A DNA stretch of 64,000 nt from Methylocella tundrae (GCF_901905185.1 NZ_CABFMQ020000001.1:186001-250000); one strand, 5' to 3'; counted from the first letter of the stretch, positions 28,512 through 37,999 are shown. The notes: a model not told the origin generated them from the letters alone. Made by a program: numbers and translations.

Positions 28512-29204
28512 ATGATCGATCTGTTTTATTGGACGACGCCGAACGGGCACAAGATCACGCTTTTTCTTGAAGAGGCCGGACTGCCCTATGCGATCCATCC
28601 GGTCAATATCGGCAAGGGGGAGCAATTCACGCCCGAATTCCTGGCGATCGCGCCGAACAACCGCATTCCCGCGATCATCGATCGTGATCCGAATGATGGG
28701 CGCGCGCCCGTGCCGGTCTTCGAATCCGGCGCGATTTTACTCTACCTTGCCGAAAAAACAGGCAAATTCCTGAGCCGGGACCTTCGCGCAAGGGTAGCGA
28801 CGCTCGAATGGCTGTTCTGGCAAATGGGCGGCCTCGGGCCGATGGCCGGGCAGAATCACCATTTCAACATTTATGCGCCGGAAAAAATTCCCTACGCGAT
28901 CGAGCGGTATGTCAAGGAAACCAACCGGCTTTACAGCGTGCTGAACAAGCGCCTCGCGGGCCGGCCCTTTGTCGCCGGCGATTACTCGATCGCTGACATG
29001 GCGATCTATCCCTGGATCGTGCCGCACAAGAATCAGGGTCAGGATCTCGAGGATTTTCCTCACCTCAAAATCTGGTTCGAGACAATCGCGGCGCGGCCGG
29101 CGACCCTGCGGGCCTATGCGCTCGCCTCCACGATCAATCAGTTGCCGACCATCGCCGACGAAGAATCCCGCAAGATCCTGTTTGGGCAGACGGGTCGGGC
29201 TTGA
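28512..29204 (+). CDS. Glutathione S-transferase family protein (YfcG/YghU-like)
   Basis: A 230-residue cytosolic GST. The thioredoxin-like N-terminal domain starts with the TPNGHKITLFLEE motif of the Nu-class YfcG/YghU proteins, which act as glutathione-dependent disulfide reductases; ESGAILLYLAEK is the GSH-binding region. The all-helical C-terminal half has DYSIADMAIYPW, the GST N-capping region. ATG 28512 is preferred because the fold begins immediately (MIDLFYWTTPNGHK) after a purine-rich stretch. Confidence 0.88.
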   Translation: MIDLFYWTTPNGHKITLFLEEAGLPYAIHPVNIGKGEQFTPEFLAIAPNNRIPAIIDRDPNDGRAPVPVFESGAILLYLAEKTGKFLSRDLRARVATLEWLFWQMGGLGPMAGQNHHFNIYAPEKIPYAIERYVKETNRLYSVLNKRLAGRPFVAGDYSIADMAIYPWIVPHKNQGQDLEDFPHLKIWFETIAARPATLRAYALASTINQLPTIADEESRKILFGQTGRA

Positions 29205-29419
29205 ACAGAGGCGCCCGCGCCCATGCGCGCGGGTCTTTATTTCCGGCCATTCCCGGCTTATATGCTGGCGCTCCGCGCTCAGGGAGAGAGGATGTTCCGA
29301 ATCGGACCGTCTTCGTATCTCCTTGTCTGATCGCATTTTCTTGACGCAAAGCGCCAGCCGCTTCGCCTGAAAATGCTGTTGAGAGCGCTTGTGACGGAGA
29401 GGGGACGGGATTTTCGGGC

Positions 29420-30166
29420 ATGGCCGGACATAGCCAATTCAAAAATATCATGCACAAGAAGGGCAAGCAGGATGCGATCCGCTCCAAGCTCTTCTCCAAA
29501 CTCGCCCGCGAAATCACCGTCGCAGCCAAGCTCGGCCTGCCGGACCCCGCCATGAACGCCCGCCTGCGCGCCGCCGTCATCGCCGCGCGCGTCGAAAACA
29601 TGCCGAAGGACAACATTGAGCGCGCCATCAAGAAAGCGTCCGGCGCCGACGCCGAAAACTACGATGAAGTGCGCTATGAAGGCTATGCCACGGGCGGCGT
29701 CGCCGTCATCGTCGAGGCCCTGACCGACAACCGCAATCGCACCGCGGGCGAGGTCCGCTCTTATTTCACCAAGGTCGGCGGATCCCTCGCCGAGACCGGC
29801 GCCGTGTCCTTCATGTTCGATCATGTCGGCCTCATCGAATTTCCGGCGAAGGCCGCCTCCGAAGAGGCGATGCTTGAAGCCGCTATCGAGGCCGGCGCGG
29901 ACGACGTTCAATCAAACGAGGAAACGCATCAGATCATCACCTCGCTCGAGAGTTTGCGCGACGTCGCGCAGGCTCTGGAGAGCAAGTTCGGCGAACCGAC
30001 GAAAGCCAGCCTGATCTGGAAGCCGCAGACGACGATCAGCGTGGATGATGAAGCGGGCGAAAAGATTCTGCGTCTCATCGGCCTCCTCGAGGACAATGAC
30101 GACGTCCAGAATGTCTTTGCCAATTATGAAATTTCCGACGCGCTGGTGGCGAAGCTCGGCGGCTGA
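29420..30166 (+). CDS. yebC: YebC/PmpR family protein (TACO1 homologue)
   Basis: A 248-residue protein with the canonical start [18 protein letters not shown] and family segments [27 protein letters not shown] and [23 protein letters not shown]. Members act as DNA-binding regulators in some bacteria and as translation factors easing ribosome stalling at proline runs in others; the role here cannot be told apart. It is convergent with the coiled-coil gene, leaving only 9 bp. In many genomes yebC sits near ruvC, which is not seen here. Confidence 0.95.
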   Translation: MAGHSQFKNIMHKKGKQDAIRSKLFSKLAREITVAAKLGLPDPAMNARLRAAVIAARVENMPKDNIERAIKKASGADAENYDEVRYEGYATGGVAVIVEALTDNRNRTAGEVRSYFTKVGGSLAETGAVSFMFDHVGLIEFPAKAASEEAMLEAAIEAGADDVQSNEETHQIITSLESLRDVAQALESKFGEPTKASLIWKPQTTISVDDEAGEKILRLIGLLEDNDDVQNVFANYEISDALVAKLGG

Positions 30167-30175
30167 TCGCGGCCG

Positions 30176-31255
30176 CTACTTCGATTTCGCCGCGAGATGC
30201 GCTTTGGCGAGCGCGCGCGCCGCGGCTTTGTCGGAGCTTTCGTCGAAGCGCTCGGGCGGCGCGGAGTCGAGCGCGAGCCCGGCCATGCGAATGATGGCGG
30301 CGCCGATTTCATTGATGTTTTGACGCAAAATGGTGTTTTCCTCGCGCTCGCTGGAAGCGGGCGCCGTTTCGCGCCCCGAGCTGAGGCGGCGCAGCGCCGC
30401 GAGCTCTTGAGCAAGACCGTCGGAACGCTCCCTCGCCGCGTCGAGATCCTGACGCGCGGCCGCGTCGGCGGCGTTCAGCCGCGCGATTTTCTCAACCAGC
30501 CGCCGCTCGACGGCGCGCGACGTCTCGATCTGCCGCCTGCGCCGCCGCAGCAGCTCCGCCTCTCTGTTTTGTGCGATCGTCAGAGCCTCTTCGCGGTCGG
30601 CGAGCTGCGCCGCCGTCGCCTTGAGCGTCGCCGCGCCGGCGTCGCGTTCGAGGCGCAGGGTCGCGAATTCGTCGGCCAGCCGGGCGATGTCGTTGCGGGC
30701 GGCCACGAGATGTGCCTGTTGCATCGTCACAAGCGCCTCAAAATCGGCCAAAGCTGCGCTTTGCTTTGCAGCCTGAGCCTTAGCCGTCGCGATTTCGCCG
30801 CGCAGCTGCGTCAGATCGCGCTCCTTCAGCTCGTTGAGGCCGTCCGCGCCATACAGCGCCGAGTTGGCGGCGGCGAGTTCAGCCTGCGCTTCGGCCAAGG
30901 CGATACGCGCCGCCGCGAGCTCAGCCGCCTGCTCGCGATAGCGACTTTCGAGCGCGGCGTGGTGATGGCTCTTTTCAACAAGCTGAATCGCCCTGCGGCC
31001 GAGCTCGGCCATGTCCTGCATGCGAATCGCATTGAGCGCCGCGGCTTTCTGTTCCATTTTTCGGCGTTCGACGGCGAATTCGGCGCGCAGGAGGTCGCGC
31101 TCGGCGATGATTTCCCGCGTCGACAACGGAACCAGCATTTCGAGCCGCCGCGTCGACAGGCGTATGGCGCGCCGCCAAAACGCCGGAGCGATCACGAGAG
31201 CGAGCAGCCCTGCGATCAGAAATCCAAGCGCGAATAGCATCGCCTGTTCGATCAA
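30176..31255 (-). CDS. Membrane-anchored coiled-coil protein, function unknown
   Basis: A 359-residue protein. One hydrophobic segment near the N-terminus (LFALGFLIAGLLALVIAPAFW, about residues 7-27) is followed by a basic patch and a long Ala/Glu/Arg-rich coiled coil to about residue 300. The likely topology is a single membrane anchor with a cytoplasmic rod. It begins at TTG 31255 or ATG 31240. I recognise no enzymatic motif; the plan resembles uncharacterised alphaproteobacterial coiled-coil proteins. It is downstream of the fasciclin gene on the same strand. Confidence 0.72.
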   Translation of the reverse strand: MIEQAMLFALGFLIAGLLALVIAPAFWRRAIRLSTRRLEMLVPLSTREIIAERDLLRAEFAVERRKMEQKAAALNAIRMQDMAELGRRAIQLVEKSHHHAALESRYREQAAELAAARIALAEAQAELAAANSALYGADGLNELKERDLTQLRGEIATAKAQAAKQSAALADFEALVTMQQAHLVAARNDIARLADEFATLRLERDAGAATLKATAAQLADREEALTIAQNREAELLRRRRRQIETSRAVERRLVEKIARLNAADAAARQDLDAARERSDGLAQELAALRRLSSGRETAPASSEREENTILRQNINEIGAAIIRMAGLALDSAPPERFDESSDKAAARALAKAHLAAKSK

Positions 31256-31449
31256 ACCAGCACGCTCAACCCGGGGTCATGGGAGGACGAAGAGGACATT
31301 TGTATAAAATGATATCCAAATAAACCGTATGCGAAAAAGCCTTTGGCCGCAAAACCCAGCATTAATATGACTTTCGCCCAGCGCCCTGAAGCCGGCGCCC
31401 CGAAGTCTGCTCGCGGGCGCGCGGCTCGCCGATGACGCCGGCTCAATGC

Positions 31450-32085
31450 TCAGCTTTTCGGCAGAAGGACCGTGTCAATGACGTGGATGACGCCGTTTTT
31501 CTGGTTCACGTCCGAAATCGTCACAATCGCCCGGTCGCCCCTTGCGTCGATGATCTGAAGCCTGCGGCCATCCTGCACAATCGTGAGATCCTCGCCCTCA
31601 AGCGTCCTGAACGTCGCCTTTCCCTCCCCCTTCCGGATGGCGGCGACGAAATCCGCCACTGAAAACTTTCCCGCCAGCACGTGATAGGCCACGACGGCTT
31701 TTAGAGCCGCGGCATTCTCAGGCTTCAGCAGGGCGTCGGCTGTCGCTTTCGTTAGGTTCAGGAAAGCTCTGTTGACGGGCGCAAAAACGGTGAAAGGGCC
31801 GGTTTCCGCCAGAGTCCCGGCGAGCCCCGAGGTTTCGGCGTCCGCGACGAAACGGGTGTGATCCTTTGAAGTCGCGGCATTCTCGAGAATGGTCTTCGAG
31901 GCGTACATTGGCGCGCCGCCGACCTCGACCGACATATCAAATTCCGCATTCGCATTTTTTGTGCTGGAGGTCGCGCCGTCAGCCGGGGCGGCGGCTTCCG
32001 GCGCGGCGTCCTCGGCCCAAATAGGCGGCTGGCCCCCGAGCAGGACCAGAGCCGCGGCGAGCGGAAGAAAAAGCGGCTTCATCAT
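31450..32085 (-). CDS. Secreted fasciclin (FAS1) domain protein
   Basis: A protein of about 211 residues with a signal peptide (KPLFLPLAAALVLLGG..., cut near WA|EDAA), an Ala/Pro-rich linker and one FAS1 domain. The domain has the H1 and H2 boxes (GPFTVFAPVNRAF; ADLT-like KGEGKATFRTLEGEDL; NGVIHVIDTVLLP). FAS1 domains mediate adhesion or matrix contact; the location is periplasmic or extracellular. ATG codons at 32085 and 32082 are adjacent and either could be used. A small membrane-protein gene lies 65 bp upstream on the same strand. Confidence 0.87.
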   Translation of the reverse strand: MMKPLFLPLAAALVLLGGQPPIWAEDAAPEAAAPADGATSSTKNANAEFDMSVEVGGAPMYASKTILENAATSKDHTRFVADAETSGLAGTLAETGPFTVFAPVNRAFLNLTKATADALLKPENAAALKAVVAYHVLAGKFSVADFVAAIRKGEGKATFRTLEGEDLTIVQDGRRLQIIDARGDRAIVTISDVNQKNGVIHVIDTVLLPKS

Positions 32086-32150
32086 CCTGTTCAGTCGCGG
32101 TTCCTGGCCCAGTCGATCCGTCATCGGCCGGATTGGGCCTCGGGTTTATA

Positions 32151-32360
32151 TCAGCGCATCGCCGCGGAATGAAGCGTCGCCGCGGCGTCCGGCGCGATGT
32201 CGCGGCGGTGCTTCTGCATAGCGGCGACGCCGATCCACAGAACGGCGAGAATGACGAGAGCGGCGAGCCGCAGAACCTGCGCCAGCGTGTTGCCTTCAGC
32301 GCCCCTGCGCGGCGAGGAGCGGCGTTCGCGAGAGCCGGGGGTGGTGGAGGCAAGAGACAT
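32151..32360 (-). CDS. Small predicted membrane protein
   Basis: A 69-residue frame with an Arg/Ser-rich N-terminus and one clear hydrophobic segment (VLRLAALVILAVLWIGVAAM, about residues 29-48), then a short basic tail. AAGGAG lies 7 nt before ATG 32360, which is the main argument that it is real. There is no known family. It precedes the fasciclin gene on the same strand by 65 bp and may be cotranscribed with it. Confidence 0.5.
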   Translation of the reverse strand: MSLASTTPGSRERRSSPRRGAEGNTLAQVLRLAALVILAVLWIGVAAMQKHRRDIAPDAAATLHSAAMR

Positions 32361-32692
32361 GGCGGCGCTCCTTCAGCTGGAGAAAAGGGCGACGCCATGC
32401 TGGGACGCCACGCGGGGCGGAGACGAAGAGGCGCGGGCCGCCCGCGTGTTGCGATATCCGCAAGCTAGGCGCGAGTTCTTTCCAGACCGTTAACCATAAG
32501 CATCTCATTTCAAGTCAATCTACGTCGTTTTGCGTTGGCTCATGGCGCTCGCCAATTCCTTCGTCAAAAGAGAGGAAATCAGTTAGTTTGACCGGATTGA
32601 CCTCGGCCGACTCCCGCTCTCTGGTATGCAAAATGCTTATCCAAGGATAAGCGGCAAATAGCCGAACGATTCTCAGCAAGGAGCTCAAGCTA
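32361..32692. other. Divergent intergenic region
   Basis: This 332-bp stretch between the small membrane protein gene and the ATP-grasp gene contains no recognisable gene. It holds an 8-bp inverted repeat at 32635-32652, detailed separately, and the AAGGAG ribosome binding site that supports the TTG start at 32693. Confidence 0.5.
32635..32652. promoter_or_regulatory. Inverted repeat upstream of ATP-grasp gene
   Basis: GCTTATCC-AA-GGATAAGC has perfect 8-bp arms with a 2-bp spacer, ending 40 bp before the start codon. Its size and position suit an operator; no regulator can be named. Confidence 0.45.
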
Positions 32693-34177
32693 TTGGGAGA
32701 CGGGCGCTATTTCGACGAAATGACATTGGCGGGGGGCAAAGTCCGCCCCGTCTACAGCAAGATCGCGCGATGGCTCGGCGCAACCTCGACTGAGCACCTC
32801 GCCTCGCGCCGCGCCCAGGCCGAACTCTTGTTTCGACGCATGGGAATCACCTTCGCCGTTTATGGCGAAAAGGACGCCGGCGAGCGTCTCATTCCCTTCG
32901 ACATCATCCCGCGCATCATGCTGCGTTCGGAATGGGCCAGGCTCGAGGCCGGCCTTCTCCAGCGCGTCAAGGCGCTGAACTGCTTTCTCAAAGACGTGTA
33001 TGGCGCGCAGGAAATCATCAAGGCCGGCAAGATCCCCGCCGATCTCATCCTCAAAAACTCCGAGTTTCGCCCGGAAATGGTCGGTCGGCCGGTGCCCCAT
33101 GATATTTATGTCCAGATCGCGGGGATTGATGTCGTGCGGACCGGCGAAGACGATTTCTATGTGCTCGAAGACAATGTCCGCACGCCGTCCGGCGTCTCCT
33201 ATATGCTGGAAAACCGCGAGGTGATGATGCGGCTGATGCCGGATCTTTTCGCCGAGCATCGGGTCGCCCCCGTCGAGAATTATCCCGACGTGCTGCTGGC
33301 GGCGCTGCGCTCCGTCGCTCCGCTCGGGAGCAGCGGGCAATCGACCATCGCTCTCCTGACGCCCGGCCGCTTCAACTCGGCCTATTACGAACATTCGTTT
33401 CTGGCCGACAAGCTCGGCGTCGAGCTCGTCGAGGGACGCGATCTTTTTGTCGAAGACGACAAGCTTTACATGCGCACGACGCAGGGCGCGAAAAAGATCG
33501 ACGTGCTCTACCGGCGCATCGACGATAATTTCATCGATCCTGAGGTGTTCAATCCCGATTCGGTGCTTGGCGTTCCGGGGTTGATGCGCGCCTATCACGC
33601 CGGCAACGTCACGCTCGCCAACGCGGTCGGCACGGGCGTCGCCGACGACAAGGCGATCTACACCTATGTGCCCGAGATCATTGAATTTTATCTCGGCGAG
33701 AAGGCGATTTTGAAGAACGTCCCGACCTGGCGCTGCCGCGAGCCGGAAGCCTTGCGCCATGTGCTCGCAAATCTTCCTGATCTCGTCGTCAAGGAGGTCA
33801 ATGGATCGGGCGGATATGGCATGCTCGTCGGCCCGCGCGCGACCAAGGCGCAGATCGAGACTTTCGCCGCCAAACTGACGAAGGACCCGAACAATTTCAT
33901 CGCTCAGCCGACGCTCGCGCTATCGACTACGCCGACCTTCTTCGACACAGGAATCGCGCCGCGTCACGTCGATCTGCGGCCCTTCGTTCTCACCGGCACT
34001 AACGGCGTTCGCGTGGTGCCGGGCGGCCTTACGCGCGTCGCCCTGATCGAAAACTCGCTTGTCGTCAATTCCAGTCAGGGCGGGGGCACCAAGGACACCT
34101 GGATCGTCGATGATTCGATTTTCGATGCGCCGGCGGCGTTTCAAAGCCAGAGTCAAAGCCAGAGCCAGCTCGCTTAA
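32693..34177 (+). CDS. Circularly permuted ATP-grasp type 2 protein
   Basis: A 494-residue protein of the CP_ATPgrasp_2 (DUF404/DUF407) family, with IPFDIIPRI, ILKNSEFRPEM, YVLEDNVRTPSGVSYMLENR, VLYRRIDDNFIDPEVF and VVKEVNGSGGYGMLVGP as landmarks. ATP-grasp enzymes form amide or peptide-like bonds via acyl phosphates; the product of this family is unknown. TTG 32693 is supported by AAGGAG 9 nt upstream. The C-terminus ends in an odd Ser-Gln run (SQSQSQSQ) from a short 12-bp tandem duplication. It is followed by its usual partner, an alpha-E gene. Confidence 0.9.
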   Translation: MGDGRYFDEMTLAGGKVRPVYSKIARWLGATSTEHLASRRAQAELLFRRMGITFAVYGEKDAGERLIPFDIIPRIMLRSEWARLEAGLLQRVKALNCFLKDVYGAQEIIKAGKIPADLILKNSEFRPEMVGRPVPHDIYVQIAGIDVVRTGEDDFYVLEDNVRTPSGVSYMLENREVMMRLMPDLFAEHRVAPVENYPDVLLAALRSVAPLGSSGQSTIALLTPGRFNSAYYEHSFLADKLGVELVEGRDLFVEDDKLYMRTTQGAKKIDVLYRRIDDNFIDPEVFNPDSVLGVPGLMRAYHAGNVTLANAVGTGVADDKAIYTYVPEIIEFYLGEKAILKNVPTWRCREPEALRHVLANLPDLVVKEVNGSGGYGMLVGPRATKAQIETFAAKLTKDPNNFIAQPTLALSTTPTFFDTGIAPRHVDLRPFVLTGTNGVRVVPGGLTRVALIENSLVVNSSQGGGTKDTWIVDDSIFDAPAAFQSQSQSQSQLA

Positions 34178-34314
34178 ATTCGCAACCGGCCTCGCGGCGG
34201 CCGCCGATCGCGCCGCTCAGGATCTTGCCCACCTCTTGCTGCGTCTTTCCGATTTCCCGCCTATTTCCCAAAGCTCGTCGCCCATTGGACTTAAGAGAGG
34301 CTTAGAAGCAGGCA

Positions 34315-35277
34315 ATGCTCTCCCGCACAGCTGATCACCTCTATTGGCTCGCCCGCTATGTCGAGCGCGCCGATTTCCTCGCCCGCATCGTCGAAGCGAC
34401 GCAGCGTCTGGCGACCCTGCCGACGAATTATTCCGGGACCGGAACCGAATGGGAAAGCGCGCTCGAATCCTCTGGCGCGGCGGCCGGCTTTCGCGAGACG
34501 CGCGGCGCCGCCGCCGAGGAGCAGAGCGTCGTCGAATATCTCACCTTCGCGCCGGACAATCCGTCTTCGATCCGCAATTGCATCGAATTGGCGCGCACCA
34601 ATGCGCGGGCGGTTCGCACCGCTCTCACCGTCGAAATGTGGGATGCGATCAACGGCGCCTGGATCGAGCTCAAGCGGTTTGAGGCCAATAATGCGTCGCG
34701 CGGCCAATATGACCGGCGCGAACTGTCGCGCTTCCTCGATTTTGTGAAAAAGACGTCCCTCGATTACGACGGCTCGGCCTATCGCACCATGCTGCGCAAT
34801 GACGCCTTCTGGTTTTCGCGCCTTGGCCTTTACATCGAGCGCGCGGACAACACCGCCCGTATCCTCGACGTGAAGTATCATGTGCTGCTGCCGGAAAACG
34901 AAGCTGTCGGCGGCTCGCTCGATTATTTCCAATGGACTGCGATTTTGCGCGCCGTCTCGGCGCTGACCGCCTACCATTGGGTCTACCGCGAGAACGTGAA
35001 GCCCTGGCTCATCGCCGATCTTTTGATCCTGAAGCTCGAAATGCCGCGCTCGCTCATCGCCTGCTACGACAATATCGTTCATTTCCTCGATTCGATCGCC
35101 AAAGCCTATGGGCGCACCGGACCGGCGCAGAAACAGGCTCATGCCGTCATGCAGCGGCTCGAAAACGCGACGACGAGCGAAATTTTCAAGATCGGCCTGC
35201 ATGAATTCATCACGGGCTTCGTTCAGGACAATGATCGTCTTGGAAATACGATCAGCGAGCAATATCTGCAGTATTAG
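34315..35277 (+). CDS. Alpha-E domain protein (DUF403)
   Basis: A 320-residue all-helical protein beginning MLSRTADHLYWLARYVERAD, the hallmark of the alpha-E family, with IERADNTARILDVKYH as a second conserved block. Alpha-E proteins occur next to circularly permuted ATP-grasp proteins and often a transglutaminase-like protease, proposed to make and process a peptide-like tag. That third gene is not here; the rimP operon starts downstream. The 137-bp gap to the ATP-grasp gene is compatible with one transcript. Confidence 0.92.
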   Translation: MLSRTADHLYWLARYVERADFLARIVEATQRLATLPTNYSGTGTEWESALESSGAAAGFRETRGAAAEEQSVVEYLTFAPDNPSSIRNCIELARTNARAVRTALTVEMWDAINGAWIELKRFEANNASRGQYDRRELSRFLDFVKKTSLDYDGSAYRTMLRNDAFWFSRLGLYIERADNTARILDVKYHVLLPENEAVGGSLDYFQWTAILRAVSALTAYHWVYRENVKPWLIADLLILKLEMPRSLIACYDNIVHFLDSIAKAYGRTGPAQKQAHAVMQRLENATTSEIFKIGLHEFITGFVQDNDRLGNTISEQYLQY

Positions 35278-35373
35278 CGCGCTTGATTATCGCGCTTGCA
35301 GCTTAGGCGCGGCGCCCGCCCGCCCCGACGGGCCCCGATTGGCGTCTCCGACCGAATCAATTCCGCTGGAGGC

Positions 35374-35402
35374 TTGCGCCGCCCCGCTGAAAGGGCTATA
35401 TT
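35374..35402 (+). promoter_or_regulatory. Candidate sigma-70 promoter ahead of the rimP operon
   Basis: TTGCGC (35374-35379), a 17-bp spacer and TATATT (35397-35402) form a good vegetative promoter. Initiation near 35409 would give a leader of about 150 nt before rimP that contains an intrinsic terminator. Confidence 0.55.
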
Positions 35403-35456
35403 CTTTTTATTCAATCTTCTCATAGCGTTTATCTTAGTCGGATGAATGCCGTATCG

Positions 35457-35487
35457 AGAGTGGGCCCGTCCGGACCCGCTCTTTTTT
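35457..35487 (+). terminator. Intrinsic terminator inside the rimP leader
   Basis: AGAGTGGG (35457-35464) pairs with CCCGCTCT (35475-35482), an 8-bp stem with one G-U pair and a 10-nt loop, followed by six T residues. It lies 72 bp before the rimP start and about 50-80 nt after the candidate promoter. It may be an attenuator, or the 3' end of a small RNA or of the upstream transcript. Confidence 0.75.
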
Positions 35488-35559
35488 GTTGCCGACAAGA
35501 CCCGCCGCGCATCGGCCGCGATATGCCCGTCAGATGTTTCGTTGGGGAATCGATAGAGT

Positions 35560-36369
35560 TTGGATCAAAGCACGAATTTGCAGGAAGAGCCGCGGACTTT
35601 GCTGGATGAGGCTCGCTTCGTCCTGGAAACCGGCGCCGCCGCGCGGATCGCCCATGTGGCGCAGCCGGTGCTCGCTGACCTTGGCTATCGTCTCGTCCGG
35701 GTCAAGCTCTCGGCGCAGGACGGCATGACTGTGCAGATCATGGCGGAGCGGCCCGACGGATCGATGACCGTCAATGATTGCGAGACGGTCAGCGCGGCTC
35801 TATCGCCGGTTCTCGATGTCGAGGATGTTGTCAGTCAGGCCTATCGGCTTGAAATTTCATCTCCTGGGATCGATCGGCCCTTGGTGCGGGCCTCCGATGT
35901 GCGGCGTGCAGTGGGGCAGGAGGCGCGCATCGAACTGCGCGTTGGCGTCGAGGGCCGCAAGCGTTTCCGCGGCGTGATCGCCGAGGTCGATGGCGATGGG
36001 GTTGAAGCGTCGGTCAAGCTTATGCGCAATGATGCGAAGCCCGGCGAAGATGTTGAGGCGATATTGCCGCTGCGCGACGTCGCCGAAGCCAAGCTCGTGC
36101 TGACGGAGGCTCTGATCCGAGAATCCTTGCGCGCGGCGAAGGCGGCGCTGGCGGAAGACGGCCCATCCGAAACGGAGGATGAGGACGCGGAAGAGAGCGC
36201 CGGAGCGCCGCTGCCGCAGCGCGGGCCAGGCCGCTTCGCCGCGCGTAACAGCGCCGCGAAAGCCAAGCCGCTTCTGCCGGCGGGCGTCAGATCCAAATTC
36301 AAACAAGCCAAATCGGGCAAACCGCAGGCGGGCGCGCGCCCTTCGCCTCCGCGCCCAATGCCGAAATAG
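35560..36369 (+). CDS. rimP: Ribosome maturation factor RimP
   Basis: A 269-residue protein. The N-terminal RimP domain ([48 protein letters not shown]) and Sm-like C-terminal domain are followed by an extra basic, low-complexity tail of about 75 residues, longer than the E. coli protein. It assists 30S subunit maturation. TTG 35560 is the only start that gives the full N-domain. It is the first gene of the rimP-nusA-ylxR-infB-rbfA-truB cluster; nusA begins 10 bp after its stop. Confidence 0.92.
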   Translation: MDQSTNLQEEPRTLLDEARFVLETGAAARIAHVAQPVLADLGYRLVRVKLSAQDGMTVQIMAERPDGSMTVNDCETVSAALSPVLDVEDVVSQAYRLEISSPGIDRPLVRASDVRRAVGQEARIELRVGVEGRKRFRGVIAEVDGDGVEASVKLMRNDAKPGEDVEAILPLRDVAEAKLVLTEALIRESLRAAKAALAEDGPSETEDEDAEESAGAPLPQRGPGRFAARNSAAKAKPLLPAGVRSKFKQAKSGKPQAGARPSPPRPMPK

Positions 36370-36379
36370 GAGATGCAAG

Positions 36380-37999
36380 ATGGCCGTTAGCGCCAACAGG
36401 CTCGAACTTTTGCAGATCGCCGACGCCGTCGCGCGCGAAAAGTCGATCGACCGGCAGATCGTTCTGACCTCGATGGAGGATGCGATCCAGAAGGCGGCGC
36501 GTTCGCGTTATGGGCAGGAGACCGAGGTTCGCGCCGAAATCAATCCGAAGACCGGCGAAATTCGCTTTTCCCGGCTTCTGCTCGTCGTCGACCAGATCGA
36601 AAATGACGCGATCCACATTACCCTCGCGGAAGCGCGCAAGAAGAATCCGGCCGCGCAGGTCGGCGACTGGATCGCCGAGACGCTGCCGCCCTTCGATTTC
36701 GGCCGCATTGCCGCCCAGTCGGCGAAACAGGTCATCGTTCAGAAGGTGCGCGAGGCCGAGCGCGACCGGCAGTATCAGGAATATAAGGATCGCATCGGCG
36801 ATATCGTCAACGGCGTCGTCAAGCGCGTCGAATATGGCAATGTGATCATTGATCTTGGCCGCGGCGAAGCCACCATCCGCCGCGACGAGATGATCCCGCG
36901 CGAGATGTTCCGCCCTGGCGATCGCGCGAGAGCCTATGTCTATGACGTGCGCCGCGAGCAGCGGGGACCGCAGATTTTCCTGTCGCGCACGCATCCGCAG
37001 TTCATGGCCAAGCTGTTTCAGCAGGAAGTGCCGGAAATCTACGACAATATTATTCAGGTGAAATCGGTTGCGCGCGATCCGGGTTCGCGCGCCAAGATCG
37101 CGGTGATTTCGCGCGACGCCTCGATCGATCCGGTCGGCGCCTGCGTCGGCATGCGCGGCTCGCGCGTGCAGGCCGTCGTCAATGAACTTCAGGGCGAAAA
37201 GATCGACATCATCCCGTGGTCGCCTGACGCCGCCACCTTCATCGTCAATGCGCTGCAGCCGGCCGAAGTCGTCAAGGTGGTGCTCGACGAGGATTCCGCG
37301 CGTATTGAAGTTGTCGTGCCCGATGACCAATTATCATTAGCGATCGGACGGCGCGGCCAGAATGTCAGGCTTGCCTCGCAGTTGACCGGATGGGATATCG
37401 ATATTCTCACCGAAGCCGAGGAATCGGAGCGCCGGCAGAAAGAATTCATCGAGCGCACCAATATCTTCATGAAGGCGCTCGACGTCGATGAGGTCGTTGG
37501 GCAATTGCTCGCCTCCGAGGGGTTCCGCTCCGTCGAGGAACTGGCCTTTGTCGAACCCGCCGAGCTTGCGACAATCGAGGGATTTGACGAAGACACCGCC
37601 TCCGAAATTCAGGCGCGGGCGCATGATTACCTCGCAAGGATCGAAGCCGAGCAGGATGCGCGCCGTATCGAACTTGGGGTCTCCGACGAACTGAGGGAGG
37701 TCGCCGGCGTCACCACGGCGATGCTGGTGAAGTTCGGCGAAAACGACGTCAAGACCGTCGAAGACCTCGCCGGCTGCGCCACGGACGACCTCATTGGCTG
37801 GACCGAGCGCAAGGACGGCGAGAGCGTGAAGCACGCCGGCTATCTCGATGGTTTCGAACTCAGCCGGGAGGAGGCCGAGACGATGATCATGACGGCGCGC
37901 GTGCACGCCGGTTGGATCGAGGCGGCGCCCGAGCCCGAGCCCGAGCCGGCGGCGGAGCAAGCGCCGGAAGAACAAGAAGACGGCGAGATCACGCACTGA
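36380..37999 (+). CDS. nusA: Transcription termination/antitermination factor NusA
   Basis: A 539-residue RNA polymerase-binding factor. It has the N-terminal domain (residues 1-130), S1 (GDIVNGVVKRVEYGNVIIDLG), KH1 (PVGACVGMRGSRVQAVVNEL), KH2 (LAIGRRGQNVRLASQLTGW) and two C-terminal acidic repeats, ending in a Glu/Pro run. ATG 36380 follows AGGAG and matches the family start MAVSANRLELLQIAD. NusA modulates pausing and termination and may feed back on its own operon. Confidence 0.96.
   Translation: MAVSANRLELLQIADAVAREKSIDRQIVLTSMEDAIQKAARSRYGQETEVRAEINPKTGEIRFSRLLLVVDQIENDAIHITLAEARKKNPAAQVGDWIAETLPPFDFGRIAAQSAKQVIVQKVREAERDRQYQEYKDRIGDIVNGVVKRVEYGNVIIDLGRGEATIRRDEMIPREMFRPGDRARAYVYDVRREQRGPQIFLSRTHPQFMAKLFQQEVPEIYDNIIQVKSVARDPGSRAKIAVISRDASIDPVGACVGMRGSRVQAVVNELQGEKIDIIPWSPDAATFIVNALQPAEVVKVVLDEDSARIEVVVPDDQLSLAIGRRGQNVRLASQLTGWDIDILTEAEESERRQKEFIERTNIFMKALDVDEVVGQLLASEGFRSVEELAFVEPAELATIEGFDEDTASEIQARAHDYLARIEAEQDARRIELGVSDELREVAGVTTAMLVKFGENDVKTVEDLAGCATDDLIGWTERKDGESVKHAGYLDGFELSREEAETMIMTARVHAGWIEAAPEPEPEPAAEQAPEEQEDGEITH

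Noticed and set aside
31252..31446. 64-codon minus-strand frame between the fasciclin and coiled-coil genes
   Set aside because: It has a hydrophobic stretch and its stop overlaps the next gene's TTG, but it uses a TTG start without a ribosome binding site and an Arg-rich random-looking N-terminus; support is insufficient.
36299..37330. 343-codon minus-strand frame opposite nusA
   Set aside because: Shadow of nusA, and another minus frame (37337-38443) likewise mirrors nusA/ylxR; neither shows a family motif.
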